Shown: positions 24,490 through 33,146 of the stretch, piece after piece
How the letters are laid out: every line of letters begins with the position of its first letter
Position numbering within the stretch: position 1 is the stretch's first letter
NCBI RefSeq assembly: GCF_000832985.1
Contig: NZ_CP009920.1
Location: 5,140,501 to 5,204,500, forward strand
DNA length: 64,000 nucleotides
Direction of reading: 5' to 3'
From: Priestia megaterium NBRC 15308 = ATCC 14581
GTDB lineage: Bacteria > Bacillota > Bacilli > Bacillales > Bacillaceae_H
The notes under the pieces: model-generated
Told to the model about the DNA's origin: nothing
Database searches by the model: none
What the model saw: the letters and a program-made list of their open reading frames with translations, nothing else
Program-made: the position numbers and the translations under genes

Positions 24490-25941
24490 CTAAAAATATT
24501 CTATTTTTTTCATTTCTTTTTTGACTTCAGCGCAGCGGCTCGGACTTGGAAACAGCTTTCCTGCATTTAATAGATTTTTAGGATTAAATACTTCTCGTAT
24601 ATTCGTTTGTGCTTGAATTTCCTCTTCATTGAAAACAAATCGCATTTCTTCTTTTTTTTCAATGCCCACGCCGTGTTCGCCGGTAATCGTTCCTCCTGCT
24701 TCTGCACATACTTGCAAACATGCGCTTCCGGCGTCGAGTGCTTTTTCAGTTTCCCCGGGTTTTCTAGCATCAAATAATACCAGCGGATGCAAGTTCCCGT
24801 CTCCGGCGTGAAAAATATTGGCAATGCGAAGGCCAGATTCTTCGCTAATTTTGTTAATTCGCTTCAGCACTTGAGGCAGTTTACTTCTTGGAATAACGCC
24901 GTCTTGTACGAGATAGTCAGGGGATATAGCTCCCATCGCTCCAAATCCTGTTTTACGATTTGCCCACCACCTCGCGCGCTCTTCTTCACTTTCAGCTACT
25001 TTCACTTCCCGTACGTTTTGTTTTTTACATACGTCTAAAATACGAAGGATTTGCTCTTCGATACCGGCTGAAATGCCGTCTACTTCAATTAATAAAAGAG
25101 CTTCAATATCTCTAGGGTGTCCGACTGGAAACGCAGCAGCTTCCACTCCTTCAATGGCGGTTTTATCCATCATTTCAAGCGCAGCAGGTACAATGCCGGC
25201 TGATATAATGTCCGATACCGCTTGGCTGCCGTCTTCTATGCGGTCGAAATAGGCAAGAACCGTTTGTTTTGCTTCGGGGTTTTTCAAAATGCGTACCGTA
25301 ATTTTTGTAACGATTCCTAACGTCCCTTCTGATCCTGTTAAAAGCCCTAATAAATCATATCCCGGTTCATCTGGAATACCTTGCTTGCCAAGCTCAATCA
25401 CATCTCCATTTGGAAGCACGACCTCTAGCCCTAAAATATGGTTGGTAGTTACCCCGTATTTAAGACAGTGTGCCCCTCCTGCGTTTTCCGCTACATTTCC
25501 ACCAATGGTGCAGCAATATTGACTCGAAGGATCCGGTGCATAATAATATCCTTTTTCAGAGATTGAATTGGTTAATTTAAGATTAATAAATCCCGGCTCT
25601 ACAACGGCACGCCTGTTTTCATAGTCGACGCTAAGAAGGCGCTTCATTTTCACTAAACTAATAACCACTTCGTTATTAAGAGGAATTGCTCCCCCGCTCA
25701 GTCCTGTCCCTGCTCCTCTTGCGAGAAAAGGCAAATCATGTTCATTGCAGTATTTAACAATGCTAGAAACTTCTTTCGTATTTTGAGGAAATAACACCGC
25801 TTTAGGCAAATGTCTATGAATGGTAAATCCATCGCAGTCGTACGCAAGCAAATCTTCTTTATGATGCAAAATAGAATGAGCATCTACTAGTTGAGAAAGA
25901 TTTTTTACGTGAAGATCTTTTATTCTATTTTTCTTCAACAC
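24490..25941 (-). CDS. glcD: glycolate oxidase subunit GlcD (FAD-linked)
   Basis: FAD-binding catalytic subunit of the GlcDEF glycolate dehydrogenase, oxidising glycolate (or D-lactate) to glyoxylate. A PCMH-type FAD domain (about residues 40-220) has the RGAGTGLSGGA and DPSSQ/TIGGNVAENAGG motifs, and the C-terminal domain ends with FHAGDGNLHP and GEHGVGIEK. The frame is open to 26019, but the start is more likely the GTG at 25941, nine bases after AGGAGG. That overlaps glcF by 17 bases and gives 483 residues, implying translational coupling. Confidence 0.92.
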   Translation of the reverse strand: MLKKNRIKDLHVKNLSQLVDAHSILHHKEDLLAYDCDGFTIHRHLPKAVLFPQNTKEVSSIVKYCNEHDLPFLARGAGTGLSGGAIPLNNEVVISLVKMKRLLSVDYENRRAVVEPGFINLKLTNSISEKGYYYAPDPSSQYCCTIGGNVAENAGGAHCLKYGVTTNHILGLEVVLPNGDVIELGKQGIPDEPGYDLLGLLTGSEGTLGIVTKITVRILKNPEAKQTVLAYFDRIEDGSQAVSDIISAGIVPAALEMMDKTAIEGVEAAAFPVGHPRDIEALLLIEVDGISAGIEEQILRILDVCKKQNVREVKVAESEEERARWWANRKTGFGAMGAISPDYLVQDGVIPRSKLPQVLKRINKISEESGLRIANIFHAGDGNLHPLVLFDARKPGETEKALDAGSACLQVCAEAGGTITGEHGVGIEKKEEMRFVFNEEEIQAQTNIREVFNPKNLLNAGKLFPSPSRCAEVKKEMKKIEYF

Positions 25942-27286
25942 GATGTGCTTCCTCCTCTTCTTTTTGATAGGCCCACTCCAAAAGCTGTACCGTGTGAACA
26001 ATTTGCTGACTTCGTCCATATTTTTTCACTCCTACTGCCATCTGCAGCATGCATCCCGGGTTTCCCATTGAAATCATTTCTACGTCATGAGGCACATGTT
26101 CCATTTTACTTTGAAGCACAGCTCCCGCCATATCAGGATTTGTTAAATTATAAATTCCTGCACTTCCACAGCATCGGTCCGCATTAGCCATATGAACCAT
26201 TTCCACTCCCGGAATAGAAAGCAAAATATCTCTTGGTTCTTCTCTAACTCCTTGACCATGAGCTAAATGGCAAGCGTCGTGATACGTAATACGCTTATGC
26301 AGCTTTGTCTGCGGGGCTCGATATCCCGTATCGTGAAGGTATTTTGAAATATCCTGGACTTTTTCAGCAAAGACTTCGGCTTTTTCAAGCCACTCTTGCT
26401 CTTCTTCTCTAAATAGTTCAGGATACTCTTTCAACATGCAGCCGCATCCTGCAGCGTTTACAATAACAGTGTCCGCATGCTGAAACGCCTCTATATTTTT
26501 TTTTGCAAGCTGTCTTCCCATGTCTCGGTCTCCTGCATGAACGTGCAAAGCACCACAGCACGTTTGAGATGGAGGAATAACGACGTCGTTTCCATTTCTT
26601 CGTAATACATTAAGAGTCGCTTCATTAATATCACTGAACATGACGTCCATGATGCAGCCGGTTAAAAAAGCAACTTCTGCTTTTCTTTCGGCTTTTGCTT
26701 TTAGAACGCGTTTCTTTTTATATTTTTTTCGAACAGAACGGGTAATTTTAGGCATTACATGTTCCATTTCTGCTAGATGTGTCGGCATCATATTTAACAT
26801 GCCTGCTGTGCGCATCATTTTTTGCATTCCGCTTTTTTGATACAGCTTCAATAAGCTTCCTGCAGCTTCTAAGCGATGAGAGTGAGGAAAAAGTTCTTTT
26901 AGAAAAAACTTGCTGATCATGCCTTTCCATCCCGTCAAAGGCATTGCCTGACGAATTTGGCCGCGAGCTTCTTCAATGAGTCCGCCAACGTCTACATTTG
27001 CAGGGCAAGCAGTTGTACAGGCCCGGCAATCCAAACAGGCAAACACAGGGGCTGTAAACTGCTCATTCACGCTTATTTTTCCTTCTGCTACCGATTTGAT
27101 AAGGTGCACGCGTCCTCTTGGTGAATGCTGTTCTTGCCCCGTTATTTCATAAGTAGGACAAGACTCCAAGCACATTCCGCAGTGTACACAATCCGCCCAT
27201 TTTTTTTCGTCTGGCGCGTCTTTCCACAAATAATTGCTAACCCTTTGACATGGAGCATCTTTGATATCCGCTTTCGCTGAATTCAC
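25925..27286 (-). CDS. glcF: glycolate oxidase iron-sulfur subunit GlcF
   Basis: Electron-transfer subunit of GlcDEF. Two [4Fe-4S] motifs near the N-terminus (CVHCGMCLESCP about residue 36, CLDCRACTTACP about residue 86) and two C-terminal Cys-rich CCG domains (CCGALHVHAGD and CCGSAGIYNL) match the family. 453 residues. GTG start directly after the glcE stop codon, with its AGGAGG inside the end of glcE. Confidence 0.93.
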   Translation of the reverse strand: MNSAKADIKDAPCQRVSNYLWKDAPDEKKWADCVHCGMCLESCPTYEITGQEQHSPRGRVHLIKSVAEGKISVNEQFTAPVFACLDCRACTTACPANVDVGGLIEEARGQIRQAMPLTGWKGMISKFFLKELFPHSHRLEAAGSLLKLYQKSGMQKMMRTAGMLNMMPTHLAEMEHVMPKITRSVRKKYKKKRVLKAKAERKAEVAFLTGCIMDVMFSDINEATLNVLRRNGNDVVIPPSQTCCGALHVHAGDRDMGRQLAKKNIEAFQHADTVIVNAAGCGCMLKEYPELFREEEQEWLEKAEVFAEKVQDISKYLHDTGYRAPQTKLHKRITYHDACHLAHGQGVREEPRDILLSIPGVEMVHMANADRCCGSAGIYNLTNPDMAGAVLQSKMEHVPHDVEMISMGNPGCMLQMAVGVKKYGRSQQIVHTVQLLEWAYQKEEEEAHRVEEK

Positions 27287-28612
27287 TTAGATTCCTCCTA
27301 TAAATCGTTTATAGTTAAGCACGTTTTTAGCGTCCATCTTTGCTTTAATTCCTGCTAGTAACGGAAAATGAGAAGGTTCTTCTCCCCATACATTTACTTT
27401 TTGGCGGAGTATAAAAGGCAAATGGTTAACGATCACATATCCTCCGTACGTTTTAGCAGTTTCAGTAAATGAAGTAATAACGGAAAGAATGGCATCTTCT
27501 GAGCCTTTTATGTAGACCGAACAAAGACCATGTCCAACTCCTCCATGTGCTTTTATCAGCATTGGACGGGACGTTTTTAATGCAGTACTTTTGTTTATTA
27601 CATCGAGTACATTCATATTTGGTACGCCAATTTTTAGTGCGGCTTCCATTTCCTCTTCGAAAGAACAGCATGCACCATTTGGACTAATGTTACTAAAAAA
27701 TCCCCAAAATACTTCGGCTTCTTTTTCATGCAGCACTTTTAAAATCGTATCAGGCGGCTGAATACTTTTGATGTAATTCTCTTGATAATGAACGGAGCTT
27801 TCCACATCTTCAAAGCTGATTACAAGTGTAAACAGATGCTGCCCTATTACATCTTCAGCTAGAGAAGGATTTAATAATTCCAAAGCAACGGGCTCTATCA
27901 TGGAATCTAAGACTTTGCTAACAAACGCATGAATTTCTTCGATATTGCCTGTTGAAAAAGAAATAAAGACAATGCTTTGATACTTGGGCAGCGGACGCAG
28001 CTTTAACGTTATTTCGGATATAACGCCGAGCGTTCCCATTGAACCAATAAACAGCTTATTCATATCATAGCCAGCCACGTTCTTGACGACTTTTCCCCCT
28101 GAACGAACAATGGTTCCATCTGAATATACGACTCTCATACCGATTACTGCATCTCGAGCTGATCCATAAGACAAGCGCTTTGGACCACTTTCATTCGCTG
28201 CAACAACTCCGCCGATTGTAGCGTATTCTCCTAGAGCTGGGTCAAGTGAAACTTGCTGATTATAGGTTTTTAAATACGTTTGTAGCTCTCCAAACGGTGT
28301 ACCAGCTTTTACAGTAACCGTCATATCTCCTACTGTATGTTCAACAATTCCGCTGTATTCAGTCAGTGAAAGTAAAAGGTCAGCTGTCTCCATAAGCCCG
28401 CCAAACCCTTTTTTTGTACCGTTCCCTTCAATGATGACTTTTTTTCCGTGTTCCGTTGCATACTTTAAAACGGCTGCTATTTCTTGCTCTGTAGTTGGCT
28501 TAACGTGAAGGGATCCGTTATTTCCAAGGAAGGGATTCATATGCTGTTCTTCAAGTGTGGAAGAATTAAATAAAATGGATTTTAAATGACCTGGAAGCTC
28601 TAACGTACTCAA
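27287..28612 (-). CDS. glcE: glycolate oxidase FAD-binding subunit GlcE
   Basis: Second FAD-binding subunit of glycolate oxidase, 441 residues. The PCMH FAD motif is seen as EGNGTKKGFGG (about residue 62) and ATIGGVVAANESGPKRLSYGSARD (two stretches around residue 127-150), followed by VKNVAGYDMNKLF. It is longer than E. coli GlcE and lacks the GlcD C-terminal GEHGVG motif, which supports the E call. TTG start eight bases after GAGGAG. First gene of the leftward glc operon. Confidence 0.88.
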   Translation of the reverse strand: MSTLELPGHLKSILFNSSTLEEQHMNPFLGNNGSLHVKPTTEQEIAAVLKYATEHGKKVIIEGNGTKKGFGGLMETADLLLSLTEYSGIVEHTVGDMTVTVKAGTPFGELQTYLKTYNQQVSLDPALGEYATIGGVVAANESGPKRLSYGSARDAVIGMRVVYSDGTIVRSGGKVVKNVAGYDMNKLFIGSMGTLGVISEITLKLRPLPKYQSIVFISFSTGNIEEIHAFVSKVLDSMIEPVALELLNPSLAEDVIGQHLFTLVISFEDVESSVHYQENYIKSIQPPDTILKVLHEKEAEVFWGFFSNISPNGACCSFEEEMEAALKIGVPNMNVLDVINKSTALKTSRPMLIKAHGGVGHGLCSVYIKGSEDAILSVITSFTETAKTYGGYVIVNHLPFILRQKVNVWGEEPSHFPLLAGIKAKMDAKNVLNYKRFIGGI

Positions 28613-28744
28613 TAAATTGACTCCTCTCGTTTTGTAATAGCAAACAACGTTTCACTAGTAACAGAAAGAAGTGCTCCATATAATACGACTAAAAGTAGTA
28701 GATTAATAAGAAGGATAATTAGTAGAATAGATGAAAAGATATAT

Positions 28745-28758
28745 TTCAAGCGCTTACA
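28745..28758 (-). promoter_or_regulatory. cre-like site upstream of glcE
   Basis: TGTAAGCGCTTGAA on the minus strand matches 12 of 14 cre positions with an intact AAGCGCTT core; it lies about 130 bases before the glcE start. Confidence 0.45.
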
Positions 28759-28853
28759 ATCATTAAATCACCTATTCTTGGGATTTTCAACCAATATTTT
28801 CTTCATATCAATAAAAAAATGTCCCTTCTTTTGAAAAAAGTTTCTTTTGGCAC

Positions 28854-28883
28854 TTGCCTATCCTAAAAGGATTAGAATATAAT
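28854..28883 (+). promoter_or_regulatory. sigma-A-like promoter of the permease gene
   Basis: -35 TTGCCT at 28854-28859 and perfect -10 TATAAT at 28878-28883, 18-base spacer. Confidence 0.55.
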
Positions 28884-28896
28884 GTAAGCGAATTCA
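28883..28896 (+). promoter_or_regulatory. cre-like site at the permease transcription start
   Basis: TGTAAGCGAATTCA matches 13 of 14 cre positions and begins at the last base of the -10 box, a position where bound CcpA would block initiation. Confidence 0.6.
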
Positions 28897-28993
28897 TTTT
28901 TACATAAGTCATCAGATGACCTTATCATCGTAGTTTTGATTGTTTTGTTTTACTAAATTTGTAGTTCACTAATTTGAAAATGAGGTGTTAGTT

Positions 28994-30694
28994 ATGACAT
29001 GGACACAGCAGTTCACTCCTGTAGGAAACAGCGTCATTTGGTCTTCATTAATCGCTTTGATTCCTATTCTTTACTTCTTTTGGGCTCTGGCTATTAAACG
29101 AATGAAAGGTTATATGGCTGGGGTTACAACTTTACTGGTCGCACTTGCCGTTGCAATACTTGCCTACAAAATGCCGGCTAGCATGGCTTTTATGTCGGCT
29201 AGTCAAGGAGCTGTATACGGTATACTGCCGATTGGATGGATTATCATTACGTCCGTTTTTCTTTACAAACTAACCGTAAAAACCGGTCAGTTTGATATTA
29301 TTCGTACCTCTGTCGTATCTATTACAGAAGATCGCAGACTTCAAGCTTTGTTGATTGCTTTTTCGTTTGGGGCTTTTCTTGAAGGGGCCGCTGGTTTCGG
29401 CGCACCTGTTGCTATTTCAGCAGCTCTGCTGGTAGGTTTAGGATTTAATCCACTGTATGCTGCTGGCTTATGTTTATTAGCAAACACAGCACCTGTTGCT
29501 TTTGGTGCAATCGGTATTCCTATCACGGCTATGGAAGGTCCTACTGGAGTAGCGGCAATGGAAATCTCTAAAATGGTAGGCCGCCAGCTTCCTTTTATTT
29601 CTGTATTTATTCCGCTGTATTTGGTTTTTATAATGGCAGGATTTAAGAAAGCAGTAGAAGTACTCCCTGCTATTTTAGTATCCGGCATCTCTTTTGCCCT
29701 TACCCAGTTTGTCAGCTCTAACTTTTTAGGACCGGAACTTCCCGATATTTTATCGGCACTCGTTTCACTTTTTGCGCTTGCTATTTTCTTAAAATTCTGG
29801 AAACCGAAAACAACGTTTCGCTTTCAATCTGAAAAAGCAGCACATGAAGTAGCTTCCGCTTCGGCTGAGCCAAGAGAAACTCAAGATCAACCTACATTCA
29901 CGGGGGCTCAAATTGCAAAGGCGTGGTCACCTTTTTTAATTTTAACGATCTTTATTTCTATATGGGGAATTCCTCAAATTAAAACCGCTTTGACAGGACA
30001 TTATGAAGGAGCTAACGCTTTTTTGAGCGCTATCAATTCCATCGGACATTATTTAACGTTTATGCCAGAAGTACCTTGGTTAAATAATTTAATTTTAAAT
30101 GGAAATGGAGAACCGATTGCGGCAGTGTATAAGTTAGAATTACTAGGCGCTGCCGGCACAGCTATCCTGTTGTCTGCTGTTGTCACAAAATTTATCGTCA
30201 ACATCTCTTGGAAAGACTGGTTCATTACGTTTAACGAGACGTGCAAAGAATTAGCGTTGCCGCTGCTTACCATTATGTCCGTTGTGGCATTTGCTTACGT
30301 GACAAATGCTTCTGGAATGAGTACAACCTTAGGACTACTGCTAGCTAAAACAGGCGCGTTATTTCCCTTTTTCTCTCCTGTACTCGGCTGGCTCGGTGTT
30401 TTTATTACAGGATCAGATACATCGGCCAACCTATTGTTCGGCAACTTACAAAAAATTACGGCCACGTCTATTGGAATGGACCCGCTTCTTGCTCTTGCAG
30501 CAAATTCTTCAGGGGGAGTAACCGGGAAAATGATTCCCCCCCAGTCCATCGCCGTTGCCTGTGCTGCGGTTGGGTTGGCTGGAAAAGAGTCCGATTTGCT
30601 TCGTTTTACGGTGAAACACAGTTTATTTTTACTGCTGATTGTCTGCGTACTAACATTTTTACAATCTAATGTATTATCATGGATGATTCCTTAA
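28994..30694 (+). CDS. lctP: L-lactate/glycolate permease (LctP family)
   Basis: Proton symporter of the LctP/GlcA family with about 12-14 hydrophobic segments over 566 residues. Conserved stretches include FGAFLEGAAGFGAPVAI (about residues 114-130), the Gly-Ile-Pro-Ile-Thr-Ala loop, and the C-terminal TGSDTSANLLFG and NSSGGVTGKMIPPQS. Placement opposite glcEFD and malate synthase suggests glycolate uptake, though lactate is equally possible for the family. GTG at 28985 lies inside the GAGGTG ribosome site, so the ATG at 28994 is used. Confidence 0.9.
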   Translation: MTWTQQFTPVGNSVIWSSLIALIPILYFFWALAIKRMKGYMAGVTTLLVALAVAILAYKMPASMAFMSASQGAVYGILPIGWIIITSVFLYKLTVKTGQFDIIRTSVVSITEDRRLQALLIAFSFGAFLEGAAGFGAPVAISAALLVGLGFNPLYAAGLCLLANTAPVAFGAIGIPITAMEGPTGVAAMEISKMVGRQLPFISVFIPLYLVFIMAGFKKAVEVLPAILVSGISFALTQFVSSNFLGPELPDILSALVSLFALAIFLKFWKPKTTFRFQSEKAAHEVASASAEPRETQDQPTFTGAQIAKAWSPFLILTIFISIWGIPQIKTALTGHYEGANAFLSAINSIGHYLTFMPEVPWLNNLILNGNGEPIAAVYKLELLGAAGTAILLSAVVTKFIVNISWKDWFITFNETCKELALPLLTIMSVVAFAYVTNASGMSTTLGLLLAKTGALFPFFSPVLGWLGVFITGSDTSANLLFGNLQKITATSIGMDPLLALAANSSGGVTGKMIPPQSIAVACAAVGLAGKESDLLRFTVKHSLFLLLIVCVLTFLQSNVLSWMIP

Positions 30695-30696
30695 TC

Positions 30697-30745
30697 AAAA
30701 AAGCTTCCGTATCTAGAGGTATCCCTCTGCGCGGAAGCTTTTTTT
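30697..30745 (+). terminator. terminator of the permease gene
   Basis: Long stem AAAAAAGCTTCCG / CGGAAGCTTTTTT with an inner small hairpin, followed by more T. Confidence 0.85.
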
Positions 30746-30751
30746 CTTCAT

Positions 30752-31024
30752 TTACGATCGATTAATGGCATATACAACAAATAAAACAATATCTAGCAAA
30801 ATCATTACAACACCAAAAAGCAGCCAGACGTTTCCTTGAGTCTTCTTCTCTCCTTCTTGCATTTCAAACGCTCGAATAGCAAATACAATTCCAAGTGTAA
30901 ACACAAGAAAAAACAGCTGACGGTAATCGAAGAACGACAGTACGACAAAAATTAAGGTAAAAAACACCATAATCATTTCTAAAATCCGATAAGGTTGCTT
31001 TTGACATGCTAATAAAAGTTTCAT
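30752..31024 (-). CDS. small three-span membrane protein
   Basis: A 90-residue hydrophobic protein with about three transmembrane segments (residues about 16-32, 35-52 and 66-86). No family was recognised. The frame begins at an ATG at 31042 with a ribosome site that is too close; the ATG at 31024 has AGTAGGTCA six bases upstream and is preferred, but the choice is not certain. Confidence 0.55.
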   Translation of the reverse strand: MKLLLACQKQPYRILEMIMVFFTLIFVVLSFFDYRQLFFLVFTLGIVFAIRAFEMQEGEKKTQGNVWLLFGVVMILLDIVLFVVYAINRS

Positions 31025-31121
31025 TTCTTGACCTACTTTCATCCCGTTCTTAATAGCGTTATTTTACTATTAATTTTAAATGAGATGTTAGCGTTTCGTG
31101 CACTGTTCACTGTTTTGTAAC

Positions 31122-31156
31122 AAAGAAGCGTACGTTAGTTAAACGCACGCTTCTTT
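31122..31156 (-). terminator. hairpin after the VC0807-like gene
   Basis: Stem AAGAAGCGT / ACGCTTCTT with a long loop containing further pairing, just past the stop codon. Confidence 0.55.
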
Positions 31157-31157
31157 T

Positions 31158-31805
31158 TCATTCATTTACATTTGGATTCATTGGATTATCCATCCCTGTT
31201 TTATCTTGAATTTTTTTATAGATAAAATACGTGTAGACGGCAATTAAAATGGAGAATGCCCACGTAACAGCCTGACGGAATACAATCATGTTCCCGTACC
31301 CTTCTACTCCGTACTTTTGAATCAATACGTATTTTACAATTGCTAAAAATACATAGCGACCTGCGAACAGTACTGTAAGCCAGTTCATCATTTTGAATAA
31401 ATCAGGCTGGTGGAAGAGTTTTAGAGAGTCTTCTCGCTTATAGCCCATTAAGTAAGCCGTATCTACAAAAAAGTACAAACCAATTGGCTTTTTTATCACA
31501 ATGGTAAAAAGGACAACTACAGCCAGTCCAATCATAAAGTATACTTGATTGTTTAACATCGTTGCTGCGTTCCCTGAAATTAAATCAATAATAGTACGTG
31601 CCAGCAGCGTAATGACAATAAACAATCCTGTTACGTTAAACTGGCGATCTTTAATAAATGTATAAATGGTATACACAAATGCTGGTGCTGTTGAAAGCAA
31701 AATGGCATAGTAATCACCAATAATGTCTTTTCCTTGGTTCCATATTAGGTAAGGAATAGCGATATAAAAAAGTAAATCAAACCATACTCGTTTTGTATTG
31801 TTCAT
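31158..31805 (-). CDS. VC0807-like multi-pass membrane protein
   Basis: A 215-residue integral membrane protein with about six hydrophobic segments. The FDLLFYIAIPYLIW start, the central GYKREDSLK loop and the closing YTYFIYKKI resemble proteins annotated as VC0807 family, a family of unknown function. AAAGGAG ribosome site precedes the ATG. Monocistronic. Confidence 0.6.
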   Translation of the reverse strand: MNNTKRVWFDLLFYIAIPYLIWNQGKDIIGDYYAILLSTAPAFVYTIYTFIKDRQFNVTGLFIVITLLARTIIDLISGNAATMLNNQVYFMIGLAVVVLFTIVIKKPIGLYFFVDTAYLMGYKREDSLKLFHQPDLFKMMNWLTVLFAGRYVFLAIVKYVLIQKYGVEGYGNMIVFRQAVTWAFSILIAVYTYFIYKKIQDKTGMDNPMNPNVNE

Positions 31806-32057
31806 ATATAACTCCTTTAAAAACGTTGTTCTTGCTATTATATGGGATACTACGCAAGAAAAAAAGGCTTTTACCTGGAATGTTATGAAATTTTAATCAT
31901 TTGATGTTTAGATCCAGAGCGACAGGGAAAAAGATTTCTAGAAAGACTTTAAGAATCATAAACATCCAAACACTTGAGCAGCAATACATGTGCCACAAGT
32001 GAAAAATGCTGAAAGGATTGATTCATTATCGCACTTCACCTAACGTACACGTCAGAA
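31806..32057. other. intergenic region, little visible
   Basis: AT-rich, about 250 bases. It contains AAAGGA at 32013-32018, which could serve a non-ATG start (ATT at 32025) of the small ORF ending at 32204. Otherwise no clear promoter or gene was seen. Confidence 0.35.
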
Positions 32058-32204
32058 ATGGAAAAGGCCATGCAGCTTTCTCACGGCGTGGGGTATGCTG
32101 AATATAGCCGTAAACTAGACAAACGTCTACAGGTGGAAAAAGAACGAGAAAAAGATTATCAGGCTAGCAAAGATATACTGCGTGATATTAACCAGCATCG
32201 ATAA
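32058..32204 (+). CDS. small charged helical protein (48 aa), start uncertain
   Basis: A 48-codon ORF encoding a highly charged helical peptide (AEYSRKLDKRL, then a KEREKDY segment). It ends just before a strong terminator, which argues for a real transcript. The ATG at 32058 lacks a ribosome site. The frame extends upstream to an ATT at 32025 that follows AAAGGA at normal spacing, so the true start may be non-standard or the gene may be a remnant. Some residues recall Spo0E-type small helical proteins, but the conserved SQELD motif is not intact. Confidence 0.4.
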   Translation: MEKAMQLSHGVGYAEYSRKLDKRLQVEKEREKDYQASKDILRDINQHR

Positions 32205-32205
32205 T

Positions 32206-32247
32206 AAAAAGCCGCTTGCTACTTTTGGTAGCAAGCGGCTTTTTATT
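32206..32247 (+). terminator. strong terminator
   Basis: Twelve-bp stem GCCGCTTGCTAC / GTAGCAAGCGGC flanked by A5 and T5. Confidence 0.9.
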
Positions 32248-32312
32248 TACAAATGAACCAAATTTATACATAATAAGGAAGTGCGTATACCAAAGAAAGG
32301 AACTTGCTTATT

Positions 32313-33116
32313 ATGATGGAAAAATTACTGATTATTTGTGTGTTTGTAGGAATTATTCATATGATTGAAACACTAGCCTACTCTGTGAGGCTTGCGGGCT
32401 TAAAAACTGGAAAACTAGTCGTGGCTTTATCTCTTTTTAATATTATTGTCATTGTGTCAAGAACAGCTAATATGGTGCAAGCTCCGCTGACCGGTAAATT
32501 AGGAGATGCGGTTCAGTCTAAAGAAGATTTGCCCGTTCTGCTTCATCAGCTTCAAACTATCTTGCTCGCGGCTTCTATTGGTACAATCGCAGGTGCTCTT
32601 TTAATTCCTAGCTTTGTATCAATTTTCTCCCGAATGATTTCACATTTAGAAGTAGCGGGATCTGTACCCAAAATGATGAAAAACATTACTTCCATACATA
32701 CGCTGGAAAAAGCAAAAAAACACGTGAAGCGTCCTAGGTGGATTATGCTGTCTCAGCTGCGAATAGGCGGAGTGCCCAAGCGGTTGCTTCTTTTAAATTT
32801 AATGGCTACGACCATTTATACAGTAGGTGTTCTTTCCACTCTTTATGCTTCTACGCTCGAGCCTACTCTTTCTAAATCAATTTTGATGTCTTCTGGTCTT
32901 ATTAACGGACTAGCGATGATTACCCTTGCTGTGTTTGTAGATCCGCAAGTAGCCATTTTAACTGAAAAGGTAATGAAAGGTGAATCTACTAAGCAATCTA
33001 TGAATAAAATGGTTGGTACACTCGTCATCTCTCGTTTGTGCGGGACAGTATGTGCCCAAATTCTCTTAGTACCTGCTGCTCTTTATATTGCATGGATTTG
33101 CAAATTAATCCCTTAG
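32313..33116 (+). CDS. amj: lipid II flippase Amj
   Basis: Alternate lipid II flippase (Amj, formerly YdaH; DUF2837) that moves the peptidoglycan precursor across the membrane when MurJ is absent or inhibited. 267 residues, close to the 273 of B. subtilis, with about six hydrophobic segments. The IETLAYSVRLAGLKTGK start and SLFNIIVIVSRTANMVQAP stretch are typical. In B. subtilis amj belongs to the SigM envelope-stress regulon; I could not find a clear ECF promoter here. The ATG at 32313 follows AAAGGAAC; a TTG at 32304 is too close to it. Confidence 0.88.
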   Translation: MMEKLLIICVFVGIIHMIETLAYSVRLAGLKTGKLVVALSLFNIIVIVSRTANMVQAPLTGKLGDAVQSKEDLPVLLHQLQTILLAASIGTIAGALLIPSFVSIFSRMISHLEVAGSVPKMMKNITSIHTLEKAKKHVKRPRWIMLSQLRIGGVPKRLLLLNLMATTIYTVGVLSTLYASTLEPTLSKSILMSSGLINGLAMITLAVFVDPQVAILTEKVMKGESTKQSMNKMVGTLVISRLCGTVCAQILLVPAALYIAWICKLIP

Positions 33117-33117
33117 A

Positions 33118-33146
33118 AAAAAGACTTCGTTAAAGAAGTCTTTTTA
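33118..33146. terminator. bidirectional terminator
   Basis: Eleven-bp stem AAAAAGACTTC / GAAGTCTTTTT between convergent amj and yxlG-like genes. Confidence 0.85.

Larger units (their letters stand above)
28613..28993. other. divergent glcE / lctP control region
   Basis: About 380 bases between divergent starts. It holds a cre-like site on the glcE side (28745-28758) and a promoter plus overlapping cre-like site on the permease side (28854-28896). The leftward promoter of glcE was not resolved. Confidence 0.5.

Noticed and set aside
27462-27671. 69-codon minus-strand ORF inside glcE
   Set aside because: It is an alternative frame wholly inside the well-supported glcE gene, without its own start signals.
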